From Roseiarcus sp963779095 (lineage in GTDB: Bacteria > Pseudomonadota > Alphaproteobacteria > Rhizobiales > Beijerinckiaceae), in assembly GCA_963779095.1 (NCBI GenBank), contig CAVZWU010000011.1, positions 1 through 64,000 of the forward strand: DNA of 64,000 nt. Reading direction: 5' to 3'. Under the pieces are notes generated by a model, which saw nothing but the letters and a program-made list of their open reading frames with translations, did no database searches and was not told the DNA's origin. This document shows, one piece after another, positions 17,546 through 27,860 of this stretch (position 1 is the first letter of the stretch; each line of letters begins with the position of its first letter). The position numbers were made by a program, and so were the translations under genes.

Positions 17546-18277
17546 ATGAACGTATTGGTCATCGACGTCGGCGGAACCCACGTCAAAATCCTCGCATCCG
17601 GCCAGACCGAGAAGCGGGAGTTCGATTCCGGACCGAAGATGACGGCTCAGGAGATGGTGTCGGGAGTCCGGCGGCTCGCCGGCGACTGGAGCTATGACGT
17701 CGTGTCGATCGGCTATCCGGGCCCGGTCCTGCACAATCGGCCGGTCGCGGATCCGAAGAATCTCGGGCCCGGCTGGATGGGCTTCGATTTCAGCACGGGA
17801 TTCGGCCGGCCGGTCAAAGTCATCAACGACGCGGCGATGCAGGCGCTCGGCAGCTACAAAAAGGGCAAGATGTTGTTCCTCGGGCTCGGAACCGGGCTCG
17901 GCTCGACGCTCATCGTGAACGGAATCGTGGAGCCGATGGAGCTTGGTCATCTGCCTTACAAGAAGGCCACCTATGAGGACTATGTCGGCGAGCGCGGACT
18001 GGAGCGGCTAGGCAAAAAGCGGTGGCGCAAGCACGTTTTTGACGTGGTTGACCGATTGGTCGCCGCGCTCGAGCCCGACGATATCGTGCTCGGCGGCGGC
18101 AACGCCAAGATTCTGAAGGAGCTGCCGCCGCGATGTCGGCTGGGCGACAACGCGAACGCATTCCGCGGCGGATTCCTGATGTGGGAAAACGCCCCGAGAT
18201 CCGAATCGCCCGCAGTCCAGGTGGGGCCCGCTGTTGCTACGAAGTTGCGCCCGAAGGTAAAGTCGAAACAATCCTAG
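17546..18277 (+). CDS. ROK-family polyphosphate-glucokinase-like sugar kinase
   Basis: 243 aa. ROK/actin-like ATPase motifs: phosphate-1 loop LVIDVGGTHVKIL at the N-terminus, catalytic Asp in VINDAAMQALGS (about residue 95), phosphate-2 FLGLGTGLGSTLI, and adenosine loop IVLGGGNAKIL. Length and motifs match the polyphosphate/ATP glucokinase (PPGK) type, which makes glucose-6-phosphate. ATG at 17546 gives the family start; an in-frame ATG at 17534 adds four residues. Next to 6-phosphogluconate dehydrogenase and a glucosidase, which fits glucose use. Confidence 0.82.
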   Translation: MNVLVIDVGGTHVKILASGQTEKREFDSGPKMTAQEMVSGVRRLAGDWSYDVVSIGYPGPVLHNRPVADPKNLGPGWMGFDFSTGFGRPVKVINDAAMQALGSYKKGKMLFLGLGTGLGSTLIVNGIVEPMELGHLPYKKATYEDYVGERGLERLGKKRWRKHVFDVVDRLVAALEPDDIVLGGGNAKILKELPPRCRLGDNANAFRGGFLMWENAPRSESPAVQVGPAVATKLRPKVKSKQS

Positions 18278-18316
18278 CGCGACTGGATCGCGTCACACGT
18301 CTGAAGGAGCCGCTCA

Positions 18317-19338
18317 ATGCAACTTGGAATGGTCGGACTGGGGCGCATGGGCGCCAACATGGTTCGCAGGCTCCTGACCGGTGGCCACGAGTGCGTGGTC
18401 TTCGATATGTCCCCCAAGGCCGTCGAGGAACTCGTCGACGAAAAGGCGACCGGCAGTTCTTCGCTTGCCGAGCTCGTCAAGAAACTGGAAAAGCCGCGCG
18501 CGGTCTGGCTCATGGTTCCCGCGGCGGTGGTCGACCAGACCATCGCCGACCTTCTTGCCGGCGCTCGAATCTGGCGACACGATCATCGACGGCGGCAATT
18601 CCTACTATGTCGACGATATCCGCCGCGCCCATGAACTCATGTCGAAAGGCGTCAATTATATCGACGTCGGCACCAGCGGCGGCGTCTGGGGCCTCGAGCG
18701 CGGCTATTGCATGATGATCGGCGGCCCCGATCACGAGGTCCAGCGTCTCGATCCGATCTTCAAGACGCTCGCGCCCGGCGCAGGCTCCATTCCGCGAACC
18801 CCCGGCCGCAAGGGCGCCCCGACGACGGCCGAATTCGGATATCTCCATTGCGGTCCGAACGGCGCCGGCCACTTCGTCAAGATGGTCCACAACGGCATCG
18901 AATACGGCATCATGGCGGCTTACGCGGAGGGACTGGACATCCTTCGAGCCGCGAACATCGGCAAGAAGACCCATGCGATCGACGCCGAGACGACGCCGCT
19001 GAGCAATCCCGATCATTACAAGTACGACATCAATCTGCCCGACGTCGCCGAGGTCTGGCGGCGCGGCAGCGTGATCGCCTCGTGGCTGCTCGATCTCACG
19101 GCGACGGCGCTGACCGAAGATTCCGGCGCTCGCGAAGTTTTCCGGGCGCGTGTCCGACTCAGGCGAAGGCCGCTGGACGATCAAGGCGGCGATCGACGAA
19201 GGCGTGCCGGTGCCGGTGCTGAGCACCGCCCTCTACGAGCGGTTCTTTTCGCGCGGCGATGCCGACTACCAGAACAAGCTGCTCTCGGCGATGCGCTTCC
19301 AGTTCGGCGGGCACCTGGAGAAGCCGGCCGCAAAATAG
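18317..19338 (+). CDS. gnd: 6-phosphogluconate dehydrogenase, decarboxylating (short form, frameshifted)
   Basis: About 335 aa after correction, typical for the short GndA/YqeC-like form. N-terminal Rossmann motif MQLGMVGLGRMGANMVRRLL, substrate-binding VGTSGGVWGLERGYCMMIGG, and catalytic GPNGAGHFVKMVHNGIEYG (Lys and Asn). Family sequence changes frame near 18560 (after TIADLL) and near 19130 (before SDSGEGRWTIKAA), then runs to the stop at 19338. Oxidises 6-phosphogluconate to ribulose-5-phosphate and CO2. GGAGC lies upstream of the ATG. Co-directional with the ROK kinase, 39 bp apart. Confidence 0.88.
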
Positions 19339-19458
19339 CCGCAGGATCAGGCGCACGCCCCGCGACCGCCGAAGTCCCGCGGCTATGGCGGCTCGCGGCG
19401 AGTAATGGCTGCGCCCCTTGCATCGAAAATGAAGTCCGATGCTAGGATGCGCTCCACC

Positions 19459-22133
19459 ATGAGCGGCAGCGACCAGCACAAAGCGGCCCTTTCCGCCGAA
19501 CACGCGCGGCTCGCGGAGGGATCGGCCGCCGCCGCCGGGGGCGATTGGAAGCTCGTCGGTCCTTATGTCGCGGAACGCGCCTGGGGCACCGTGCGCGAGG
19601 ACTACAGCGCCGACGGCGACGCCTGGCGCTACTTTCCGTTCGACCACGCGCGCTCACGCGCCTACCGCTGGAGCGAGGACGGCCTGGCGGGCCTCTGCGA
19701 TCGCGGGCAGCGTCTTTGTTTCGCGCTCTCGTTCTGGAACGGACGCGATCCCATCCTGAAGGAGCGAATTTTCGGTCTCAGCGGGCCGGAGGGCAATCAC
19801 GGCGAGGACGCCAAGGAATACTGGTGGTATCTCGACGCGACCCCGACCGCCTCCTGGCTGCGCTGGCGCTATCACTATCCGCAAGCCGAGTTTCCATATG
19901 CGCGCCTGCGGGAGGAGAACGCGCGCCGTACGCGGGACGATCCGGAATTCGAGCTTCTCGACACCGGAATATTCGACGGCGATCGGTATTGGCAGATCAC
20001 TGCGGACTACGCCAAGGCCGCGCCCGACGACATCTGCATTCGCATCACCGCGCGCAACGTGGGGCCAGAGCCGGCCGAGCTCCATATCCTGCCGACGCTC
20101 TGGTTCCGCAACCGATGGTCCTGGGAGGACGGCGTCGCCAAGCCTGTGATTCGCGACGCGTCCGAACGAGACGGACTGCGCCGTCATCGCCGAGGACGAA
20201 AGCTCGGCGCATGGAAGCTCGTCGGCCGGCCCTGATCCCGCAGGCCATCCGCCCACGCTGTTGTTTTGCGACAACGAGACCAACATCCCGAAACTCTTCG
20301 GCGGCGCCGCTTCGACGCCCTATCCCAAGGATGGCGTCAACGACCACGTCGTCAATGGCGCGGCGACGGTCAATCCCGAACGACGCGGCACGAAGATGGC
20401 GTGCTGGCATCGCGTTACGGTCGGGGCCGGCGAGACTGTCGAGCTCAGGCTGCGCCTGGCCCGCGACACTCCAGGCAGGGCCGTCGATCTCGGCGAGGAC
20501 TTCGAGCAGACGCTCGCCGATCGAAGCCGCGAAGCCGACGAATATTACGCGGCGCTACGCCCGGAAGGAACGAGCGACGAAGAAGCGATGGTGATGCGGC
20601 AAGCGTTTGCGGGAATGAGCTGGAGCTTGCAATTCTATCACTATGACGTCGCCGCGCTGGCTCGAGGGCGACAAGGTGCCGCCCCCGGAAGCGCGGAAAT
20701 CCGGCCGCAACTCGGGATGGCGCCACCTCAACAATCACCACATCGTCGCGATGCCGGATAAGTGGGAGTACCCTTGGTATGCTTCGTGGGATCTCGCTTT
20801 TCACAGCGTGGTTCTCGCCCACACCGACCCGGCGATGGCGAAGAATCAGCTGCTGCTGCTCGCACGCGAATGGTACATGCATCCGAACGGGCCAATTGCC
20901 GGCGTACGAATGGAACTTCAGCGATGTGAATCCGCCGGTCCAGGCATGGGCCGCGCTGGCGGTGTTTCGCATCGACGGGGCCACGGATTTCGATTTCCTT
21001 GCGCGCGTCTTCAATAAGCTGTTGATCAACTTCACCTGGTGGGTCAACCGCGAGGACGCGCGAGGGGATAACATTTTCGAAGGCGGCTTTCTCGGGCTCG
21101 ACAACATCGGCCCGTTCGACCGCTCGAAGATGCTCCAAGGCGAAGTGCTTGAGCAATCGGACGGCACGGCCTGGATGGCGAAATACTGCCTCAACATGCT
21201 CGAGATCGCGCTCCTGCTCGCCAATCGCAACCCGGTCTACGAAGATGTCGCCATCAAATTCTTCGAGCACTTCGCGCTGATCGCCGCCGCCATGGAGAAC
21301 CTGTGGGACGAGCAGGATGGGTTTTTCTACGACCGGCTGCGCACGCAGGACGGCTCGGCGATCACGGTGCGGGCGCGCTCGATGGTGGGACTTCTGCCAG
21401 TCTTCGCCGCGGTGGAGCTCGACCCCTCGCTATGGCAGCGATTGCCGATGTTTCGCGAACGGGCGCGCTGGTACCTCGAGCATAGGTTGCGGACGAAGAA
21501 CCATCTCTACTATCTCCCGTCCGAGCGGCCGGCCCGGTCTGATCTCGCTCGTCGAGAAGTCGCGCTTCCAGCGCATCCTGGCCCGTATGCTCGACGAGAG
21601 CGAATTTCTGTCGCCTTACGGATTGAGATCGCTCTCGCGCTACCACCTGGAACACCCTCTGGTTCTCGATTTCGACGGTCGGACCTGCCGGCTCGACTAC
21701 GAGCCTGGGGAGTTGCGCACCGGCCTCTTTGGCGGCAACTCCAACTGGCGGGGGCCGGTCTGGTTTCCGCTGAACTTCCTCGCCATCGAGTTGCTGCGGC
21801 ACCTTCACAATTTCTTCGGCGACGAGTTGACGGTCGAGCTGCCGACCGGATCGGGCCGCAGGGCGAATTTGAACCAGGTCGCCGCGATGAACTCAGGCGC
21901 CGTCTTGCTCAGTCTGTTTCATGCTCGACGCGAACGGCCGGCGCCCGGCCCATGGCGCTAACCCCCGTTTCCAGAAAGACCCCGTCTGGCGGGATTCGCT
22001 CCTTTTTTATGAATACTTCCACGGCGAGACCGGCGAGGGTCTTGGCGCCTCGCATCAGACCGGATGGACGGCGCTTGCCGCGGCGCTCGTTGCGTACCGG
22101 CGCCCTCGCGCCGCCTCCAAGCCGCCAAGCTGA
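19459..22133 (+). CDS. Large glucosidase, MGH1-like (GH63-related) glycoside hydrolase (frameshifted)
   Basis: About 880 aa when the pieces are joined, the usual length of this family. N-terminal beta-rich domain (GPYVAERAWGTVREDYS, then ALSFWNGRDPILKERIFGL), then an (alpha/alpha)6 barrel with HHIVAMPDKWEYPWYASWDLAFH, EWNFSDVNPPVQAWA and GNSNWRGPVWFPLN. Family sequence moves between frames at about 20180-20260, 20645, 20900, 21530 and 21920, at least five breaks. No signal peptide, so it acts in the cytoplasm on oligosaccharides, probably releasing glucose for the ROK kinase. Start uncertain (ATG at 19429, 19447 or 19459). Confidence 0.8.
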
Positions 22134-22163
22134 ACTCCCGCGCGAAGCTCGCCGCCTGCGCTC

Positions 22164-23129
22164 TCAGGCTCGCCTGATTTCGCGAATTCCCATCTTGAGC
22201 CGCTGCCGGAGCAGCGTGCGAAGCGTGGCGCCGTCGACATAGCCGACGGACTCGGCGATCCGGTCGACGCTGGTCCCGGTCGTCTTCAAAAGATGCACCG
22301 CGCGCTCGATCCTGAGATCCCGGACATGGGAGAGCGGCGTCTTGCCGATCACTTCGCGCACCCGCCGGGTCAGGGTGCGCGTGCTGGCGCCGACCGCGAC
22401 CGCGGCGGCCTCGAGCCTGAACCCCTCGCTGAGATGATCGCGCGCCCAGCGGTCGAATCTTTGCACCAATGGGTCGGCATGCGTCAGATGATCGGAGATG
22501 ATATAGGCGGCTTGTGAGGGGCGCTGATCGACCACCAGATATCTGGCCACGAGCCCGGCCAGTTCCGGGCTGATCTGGCGGATCAGCCAAAGCATCATAT
22601 CCATGTGACTGAACGCCGCGCCGGCGGTGAGGAACGGTCCGGAGCTGACCAGCATTCGGCTCGTGTCGAGGCGCACGGAGGGATAAAGCTGGCGGAACAG
22701 AGGGTTGAGCCACCAGGTCGTCGTCGCCTCGTGTCCGTCGAGCATTCCGCTCTCGGCAAGGACGAACGTCCCGACGCAGGCGGCGGCGATCTGCGCCCCT
22801 GAGGCCCGCCAGGCGCGCAAGGCCCTGGCCGCCTCGACCACGTCCGCCCGTTTCAGTGCCTCGAGAAGCGGCCCCGCCTGCTTGTAGCCAAGCGCCGGGA
22901 CGATCACGAGATCGGGGCGCGGGCACGCGACGGCGGGCCGCACGGGAACGCCAAAGCGCTGCGCGCTCAAGACCGAACGGCGCAGCCCAGCGACCGATAT
23001 GGCAAAAGGCGCGCCGGCTTTGGTCTGGCCGGCGCCGAGATCGTTCGCCGTGGTCAGCGCATCGAGCACGATGGCGAGACCGGTGTCGAACACCCCGTCC
23101 AGCGCAAGCACGGTGACGTTCATGGCCAT
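22164..23129 (-). CDS. GlxA-type transcriptional regulator (DJ-1/PfpI domain plus AraC HTH)
   Basis: 321 aa. The N-terminal ~180 residues form a DJ-1/PfpI-like domain with the nucleophile-elbow region AACVGTFVLAESGML (Cys about residue 116). The C-terminal AraC domain has two HTH motifs (AAAVAVGASTRTLTRRVRE and VDRIAESVGYVDGATLRTLL). Divergent from the small ABM-type gene with ~100 bp between, the usual arrangement for a regulator and its target. The inducer is unknown. Confidence 0.88.
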   Translation of the reverse strand: MAMNVTVLALDGVFDTGLAIVLDALTTANDLGAGQTKAGAPFAISVAGLRRSVLSAQRFGVPVRPAVACPRPDLVIVPALGYKQAGPLLEALKRADVVEAARALRAWRASGAQIAAACVGTFVLAESGMLDGHEATTTWWLNPLFRQLYPSVRLDTSRMLVSSGPFLTAGAAFSHMDMMLWLIRQISPELAGLVARYLVVDQRPSQAAYIISDHLTHADPLVQRFDRWARDHLSEGFRLEAAAVAVGASTRTLTRRVREVIGKTPLSHVRDLRIERAVHLLKTTGTSVDRIAESVGYVDGATLRTLLRQRLKMGIREIRRA

Positions 23130-23231
23130 ATTGATATAATGATGTCATTTCTGCCAGCATCGCGGGCGCGGCTCTGCGTGTAAAGCTCCCCTTGGTCGGG
23201 CGTCGCGCGACCGCCAATTGAGGAGCCGTCA

Positions 23232-23543
23232 ATGATCAAGCATGCGCTGTTCGTTCGTCTCGACGCCAAGCCGGGCAAGGAAGCGGACGTCGCCGCTTTC
23301 CTGGCGGCGGGGCTTTCCATGGCCAATCAGGAGGCGACGACGCCGATCTGGTTTGCGCTGCAGCTCTCCCAGAGCGCCTTCGCCGTATTTGACGCCTTCG
23401 AGGACGAAGCCGGCCGCCAGGCCCACCTCAGGGGGCCGATCGCGCAGGCGCTGATGGCCAAGGCAGACGAGCTCTTCGCCAAGCCGCCCTCGATCGAGCG
23501 TATCGACGTGCTGGGCCTTAAAAACCAGGCGCCGGCGAGCTGA
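23232..23543 (+). CDS. Antibiotic biosynthesis monooxygenase (ABM) domain protein
   Basis: 103 aa, a single dimeric alpha+beta barrel domain: MIKHALFVRLDAKPGKEADV, then PIWFALQLSQSAFAVFDAFEDE and RQAHLRGPIAQAL. Such proteins act as cofactor-free quinol monooxygenases or bind small ligands. TTGAGGAG lies 8 bases upstream of the ATG. Divergent from the GlxA-type regulator, its probable controller. Chemistry unknown. Confidence 0.82.
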   Translation: MIKHALFVRLDAKPGKEADVAAFLAAGLSMANQEATTPIWFALQLSQSAFAVFDAFEDEAGRQAHLRGPIAQALMAKADELFAKPPSIERIDVLGLKNQAPAS

Positions 23544-23653
23544 AAAGCCAGTTGCCCGCAGCCGGGGAGCCTGCTCCGCCTGGGGAACAATTCGGCCGGT
23601 CCCGTGTTTCCCATTCCTATGGGCGCCCGCGCGCGCCCGCTTTTTGGCGATCA

Positions 23654-23692
23654 GGATCCGGCTTCGCCGGCGCTTCGCGCCGGAAGCGATCC
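23654..23692 (+). terminator. Hairpin after the ABM gene, terminator-like
   Basis: A perfect 7-bp inner stem CCGGCGC/GCGCCGG with a TTC loop (23667-23683) inside a weaker outer GGATC/GATCC pairing. No T run follows, so termination strength is uncertain. Confidence 0.4.
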
Positions 23693-23721
23693 TCGCCGAT
23701 CCTGGTGAAGGGATGCGTTCG

Positions 23722-23874
23722 ATGGATCCGCACGAACGTCCTGTCGTGACCGAAGACAACAAAACCGCCGTGCGGGGCGGCGCGACCGGATATAATCTCC
23801 GATATGTCGTCATCGCCAGCCTCGTGCTGGTGATGGTCGCCTGGGTTCTCGTTGAGGTGTTCGTCCGGCCGTGA
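23722..23874 (+). CDS. Small single-pass membrane protein, 50 aa
   Basis: MDPHERPVVTEDNKTAVRGG followed by one strong transmembrane helix near the C-terminus (YVVIASLVLVMVAWVLVEVF). A GAAGGG site lies 9 bases upstream of this ATG; an in-frame ATG at 23713 is less well placed. Compact soluble-N, membrane-C architecture supports a real small protein. Function unknown. Confidence 0.6.
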   Translation: MDPHERPVVTEDNKTAVRGGATGYNLRYVVIASLVLVMVAWVLVEVFVRP

Positions 23875-23925
23875 GGGTCCTCAGCGACTGATGTTGCGGC
23901 CGGACGCTGGAATTGGCGCGGGCGA

Positions 23926-24530
23926 ATGATGATCGCGGAAAACACCCTCGACGGCTTGCGTGGCGAAGCCGCTTCCTGCCGCGCCTGCCCGTCGTGGAAA
24001 GATGCGACCCAGACCGTATTCGGCGAGGGGCCGCCGGACGCGCAGGTCATGCTGGTCGGCGAGCAACCCGGCGATCGCGAAGACCGGGAAGGCCGCCCGT
24101 TTGTCGGGCCGGCGGGGCTTCTGATGGACAAGGCGCTCGCGGAGGCGGGGGTCGACCGCGCCAGCGTTTACGTGACCAATGCGGTCAAGCATTTCAAGTT
24201 TTGAACCGGCGGGGAAAGCGGCGGCTGCACAAACGCCCCAACGCGAGCGAGATCAGGATATGCCGGCGGTGGCTATTCGACGAGATCGAGGTCGTAAGAC
24301 CGCGGCTCGTCGTCGCCCTCGGCGCGACGGCGGCGCAAGGGCTGACGGGCCGGGCCATTCCCGTCGGCGCCAATCGCGGCGCCGTCCTCGATGCAGCGAA
24401 CGGACTGCGGGTCTTCGTCACCATTCATCCGTCCGCGCTGCTCCGCCTCAAAGATGAGGAAGACAAGCGGTCGAATTACGCGAGCTTCGTCAATGACTTG
24501 CGCTCGGTTGAGCGCCTCGCTAAATCCTGA
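23926..24530 (+). CDS. udgX: UdgX-type uracil-DNA glycosylase (frameshifted)
   Basis: About 200 aa. Fe-S cysteines in SCRACPSWKDATQTVFGEG, the conserved GEQPGDREDREGRPFVGPAG and YVTNAVKHFKF, then after a frame break near 24199 the UdgX-specific loop KRRLH followed by KRPNASEI. A late IHPSALLRLKDE closes the domain. In UdgX the loop His forms a covalent bond with the uracil-DNA site; here the loop is KRRLH rather than KRRIH, with the His kept. The stop TGA right after FKF is in the broken frame and is most likely an indel artefact. Confidence 0.88.
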
Positions 24531-24625
24531 CAACACAACGGCCTAACCGCCCTTCCCTCGCGGCGCTCGCGGGTGCAGGCCCTCGTCGTGGGGCGGCGGC
24601 GTCGTTGCGGCCGGCGATGATCCAC

Positions 24626-24653
24626 GGGGAGGGCAGCACCGCTCGCCCTCCCC
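24626..24653. terminator. Bidirectional hairpin between convergent genes
   Basis: Perfect 9-bp stem GGGGAGGGC/GCCCTCCCC with a 10-base loop, between the UdgX stop (24530) and the oxidoreductase stop on the other strand (24660). No T run on either side. Confidence 0.5.
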
Positions 24654-24659
24654 GAGTCG

Positions 24660-25604
24660 TCACGGACGAGCGCGGATGATCGTCTTTCCCTTGATCCGTT
24701 CGGTCGGGTTGAAGGCGGCGACGGCATCGTCGAGGGCAGCCACGTTGCCGATGTTTGTCCGCACTCGTCCGTCACGAGCCCGCCGGACAATCTCACTCAG
24801 TTGGGCGCGATCGGGTACGACGACGAAGAAAACCGTCCGGCCGTCAGCGGGCCGCGCCTCAGTCGGGCCGGTGATAGTCACCAGTGTTCCTCCGGCTCGA
24901 ATCACGCCCGCAGACCGCTTCGCGATGTCGCCGCCGAGGACATCGAAAACCAGATCGACGCCGCCGACATCTTCCAGAGCGTCGCTATCGAGGTCGACGA
25001 ACTCCTGCGCGCCAAAGTCGAGAGCCGTCTGCCGGCCGGCAGCGCGCCCCGTGCCGATGACATACGCCCCGGCCTCACGCGCGAGCTGGGTCGCCATTGA
25101 ACCGACTACGCCGGCCGCGCCGTGCACAAGGACGCTCTGCCCCGCACAAAGGCGGCCGTGCTCGAACAGCCCCTGCCACGCGGTCAGGCCCGACATCACG
25201 AGGGCCGCGCCCACCGTGAAATCAACGTCCCCCGGCAGCGGCGCGAGGTTACGCGCCTCGACGGCTACATACTCCGCCAGCGTGCCGTCGCGAGTCCAGT
25301 CCGTGAGGCCGAACACCCGCTGTCCCACCGACAGCCCCGTCGTTCCATAGCTGAGGGCGGTGACCACTCCGGCCAGCTCGTGGCCGGGGATCGAAGGCGT
25401 CCGGTCACGACCGAGACGATCGATCCAGGTCGAGGGCCACCCTAGCTCGTCCCCGGTGAATCCCGACGCATGGACCTGAACAACGACATCGCCGTAGTTC
25501 GCGCCCGAGAGGCCGGCAAGCGCCGCCCCCTGCGGCTCGGGCCGCTCCACCAGCTTCATCCCGGCAGTTCCCGAAGCCCGATCCGTTACCACGATCGCCT
25601 TCAT
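24660..25604 (-). CDS. NADP-dependent quinone oxidoreductase-like (MDR family) protein
   Basis: 314 aa. GroES-like N-terminus (VVQVHASGFTGDELGWPSTW, then PSIPGHELAGVVTALS) and a Rossmann domain with VLVHGAAGVVGSMATQLARE (about residues 150-170). The structural and catalytic zinc ligands of alcohol dehydrogenases are absent, as in quinone oxidoreductases. The ATG at 25604 has AGGAGG 7 bases upstream; the longer open frame is rejected. Confidence 0.87.
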   Translation of the reverse strand: MKAIVVTDRASGTAGMKLVERPEPQGAALAGLSGANYGDVVVQVHASGFTGDELGWPSTWIDRLGRDRTPSIPGHELAGVVTALSYGTTGLSVGQRVFGLTDWTRDGTLAEYVAVEARNLAPLPGDVDFTVGAALVMSGLTAWQGLFEHGRLCAGQSVLVHGAAGVVGSMATQLAREAGAYVIGTGRAAGRQTALDFGAQEFVDLDSDALEDVGGVDLVFDVLGGDIAKRSAGVIRAGGTLVTITGPTEARPADGRTVFFVVVPDRAQLSEIVRRARDGRVRTNIGNVAALDDAVAAFNPTERIKGKTIIRARP

Positions 25605-25683
25605 GGGAATTACCTCCTGGAAAGTCGGCCTAGGTGCGAAGCCTGGCGTTCGCGCCGCCGGATAAGGCCTCGCCCCGCGGCCC

Positions 25684-25923
25684 TCAGTCCTTGATGTCAG
25701 TGTCCGGGCGGTCGCCACCACTTTCGTCTTCCTCATGCCAGCGGCCGGAGCTGTCCTCGTATTCGATCGGGCCGCCCTGGCCCGGAACGCGCTGCTCCTG
25801 GGCGGCCCGCGCCGCAGCGGCGTGAGCCTCCTCGCGGGTGGGAAAAGTCTCGGAAAAGACGTCGCCGGCTTTATAGGCCCATCCGCCGTCGTGCTCGACG
25901 ACTGTGTAGGTGACATGGCTCAT
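25684..25923 (-). CDS. DUF2188 domain protein
   Basis: 79 aa. MSHVTYTVVEHDGGWAYKAG, then SETFPTREEAHAAAARAA, the usual DUF2188 pattern of a beta-hairpin, an exposed Trp and a helix, with an acidic tail (HEEDESGGDRPDTDIKD). AAGAAAAAGAAGGTTTCG precedes the ATG. Function of the family is unknown. Confidence 0.78.
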   Translation of the reverse strand: MSHVTYTVVEHDGGWAYKAGDVFSETFPTREEAHAAAARAAQEQRVPGQGGPIEYEDSSGRWHEEDESGGDRPDTDIKD

Positions 25924-26028
25924 GATCGAAACCTTCTTTTTCGTTATGTTCGCGCCGAGCCGCCCGCAAGTCCGCGCGCCGCCGAGGCGCTCCATCTGGC
26001 GGCTCCCGCGCCATCTTGCAACGCCGCC

Positions 26029-27860
26029 TTATGGCCGCGGTCCACGCGCGCCGAAGATCAGCGCCGTGACGCCGACGAGGGCGGACAGGACCGAACCGAT
26101 GAATACCCCGATCTTGGCGGCCTCGAAATCCGCCTCCAGAGGGAACGCTTCGCCTGCGACGAACAGCGACATCGTGAATCCGATTCCCCCAGCGCCCCCG
26201 CTCCCGCAAGCTGGGCCCAGGAATATTGTTTCGGCTTGAGCGCAAGCCGCGTCGCGACGGCGAGCGCCGAGGCAAGCAGGATACCGAGCGGCTTGCCGAT
26301 CACAAGCCCGGCGATGATCGCCGCCATCAGCCGCTCGCGGCCGCTGAACGTCTCCGCACTCAACACGACGCCGGCGTTGGCCAGGGCGAACAGCGGCAGC
26401 ACCAGATAACTCGATCGCGCGCCGGCATGACGCAGCAGACGGTCGGCCGGCGACTCGATCCGGTCGTGGATCGCGTCAAGCGCGCGCAAGGCCGGCGTGG
26501 ACGGCCCATGATGCAGCACCTCGCCGCCGCGCGCCGCTTCGGCGGCGATAAGGGCGCTCGCCTGGGTGGTCAGCGCGGTCAGGTTGGGCGGCGGTCTCGT
26601 GGGAATGAACAGCGCCAGAATCACGCCCGCAAGCGTCGGATGCAGGCCGCTCGCCATGACGCACGCCCACAGGGCGACGCCGACCATGACATAGGGCGCG
26701 AGCGCATAAACATGCGACCGGTTCAGCATCGCGAGCGCCCCGATGAGCACCGCCGCCGGCGCAAGATAAATGAGATTGAGTTCGCCCGAATAGAATATGG
26801 CGACCGCGAGGATCGTCCCGAGGTCGTCGACGATCGCCGCCGCGGTGAGGAAGATGCGCAGTTCAACCGGGACCCGCGCTCCCAGCATCACGATCAGCGC
26901 CACCGCGAAGGCGGTGTCGGTCGACATCGGCACGCCCCAGCCGTGCGACCACGCGCCGGACGGAACGAAGAGCAGATAGAGCGCCGCCGGCGCGGCCATG
27001 CCGCCGATCGCGCCCGCGACCGGCAGCGCGGCGGAGCGCCAGCCCGAGAGATGGCCGACGGTGAACTCTCGCTTGATCTCGAGACCGACGACAAGAAAGA
27101 ACAGGGTGAGCAGCCCGTCGTCGATCCAATGCTTGAGCGACAGCGAAAAGGCGTGACCGCCGAACATGAGGCCGAATTGTTGGTCCCAGAACGCGGCGAA
27201 CTCCGGCCCCAGGCGGCTGTTGGTCAAGGCGACGGCGACGATCGTCGCGAGCATGAGGAGGGCGCCCGCCGATGGTCCCCAGCTGGCGAAATCGAGCGCC
27301 GCCGAGCGCACCCGATGACCGAGCGTGCCCAGCATCGCATCGGCAAGCGCGCTTTCGTCCCACGGCCCGTCGTAGCGGCGGCCATTGATGAAGAAGGTCG
27401 GGGTGACGATCGCCCCGCTGGCGGCGGCGCTGGCCTCGTCCGCGTCGACCCTCGCCTTCGCCCGGATAACCGCCGGATCGTCCGGCGGGCCGCAATCGGC
27501 GGCGACGCCGAGGTCGCGCGCGACGGCCTTCACGTCATCCTCGGTCAGGGTCTCGGAGCGCGTCATCAAATTGATATGCGCGTCCCAGAAATCCTTCGAG
27601 TCTTCGGCCCGCTCCACCAGTTCGGCGGCGCGGCGGGCAAGCTCGACGCCGGTGAGCGGCCGATGGCGGAAGACGTAGCGCATGCGGTCGCCGAACTGAT
27701 CGCGCACTTCCGCGATCCGCTCGTTCGCCGCGCGGCAATAGGGACACGCGTAGCTGCCATATTCGACGAGCGTGATGGCGGCGTCCGGAGCGCCAAGGAC
27801 GTGGTCGGACTTGTCATCCACTGGCCGGTCGAGCCGATTGCCCAACGTCACGTCAGACAT
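26029..27860 (-). CDS. nhaA: Na+/H+ antiporter NhaA with N-terminal DsbA-like thioredoxin domain (frameshifted near its end)
   Basis: About 610 aa. Residues ~15-195 are a DsbA-like thioredoxin domain with CPYC (about residue 41) and a cis-Pro region IVTPTFFINGRRYDG. The rest is NhaA: WIDDGLLTLFFLVVGLEIKRE, MSTDTAFAVALIVMLGARV and the cation-binding Asp pair in AAIVDDLGTILAV. A frame break near 26205 moves the last ~60 residues (GIGFTMSLFVAGEAF through FGARGPRP) to another frame ending at 26029. The antiporter lies in the inner membrane. The thioredoxin part has no signal peptide, so its side of the membrane is uncertain. Confidence 0.9.

Noticed and set aside
18317..19338. gnd as a pseudogene
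   Set aside because: All catalytic motifs survive and there are only two frame breaks, matching the indel pattern in essential genes of the same window.
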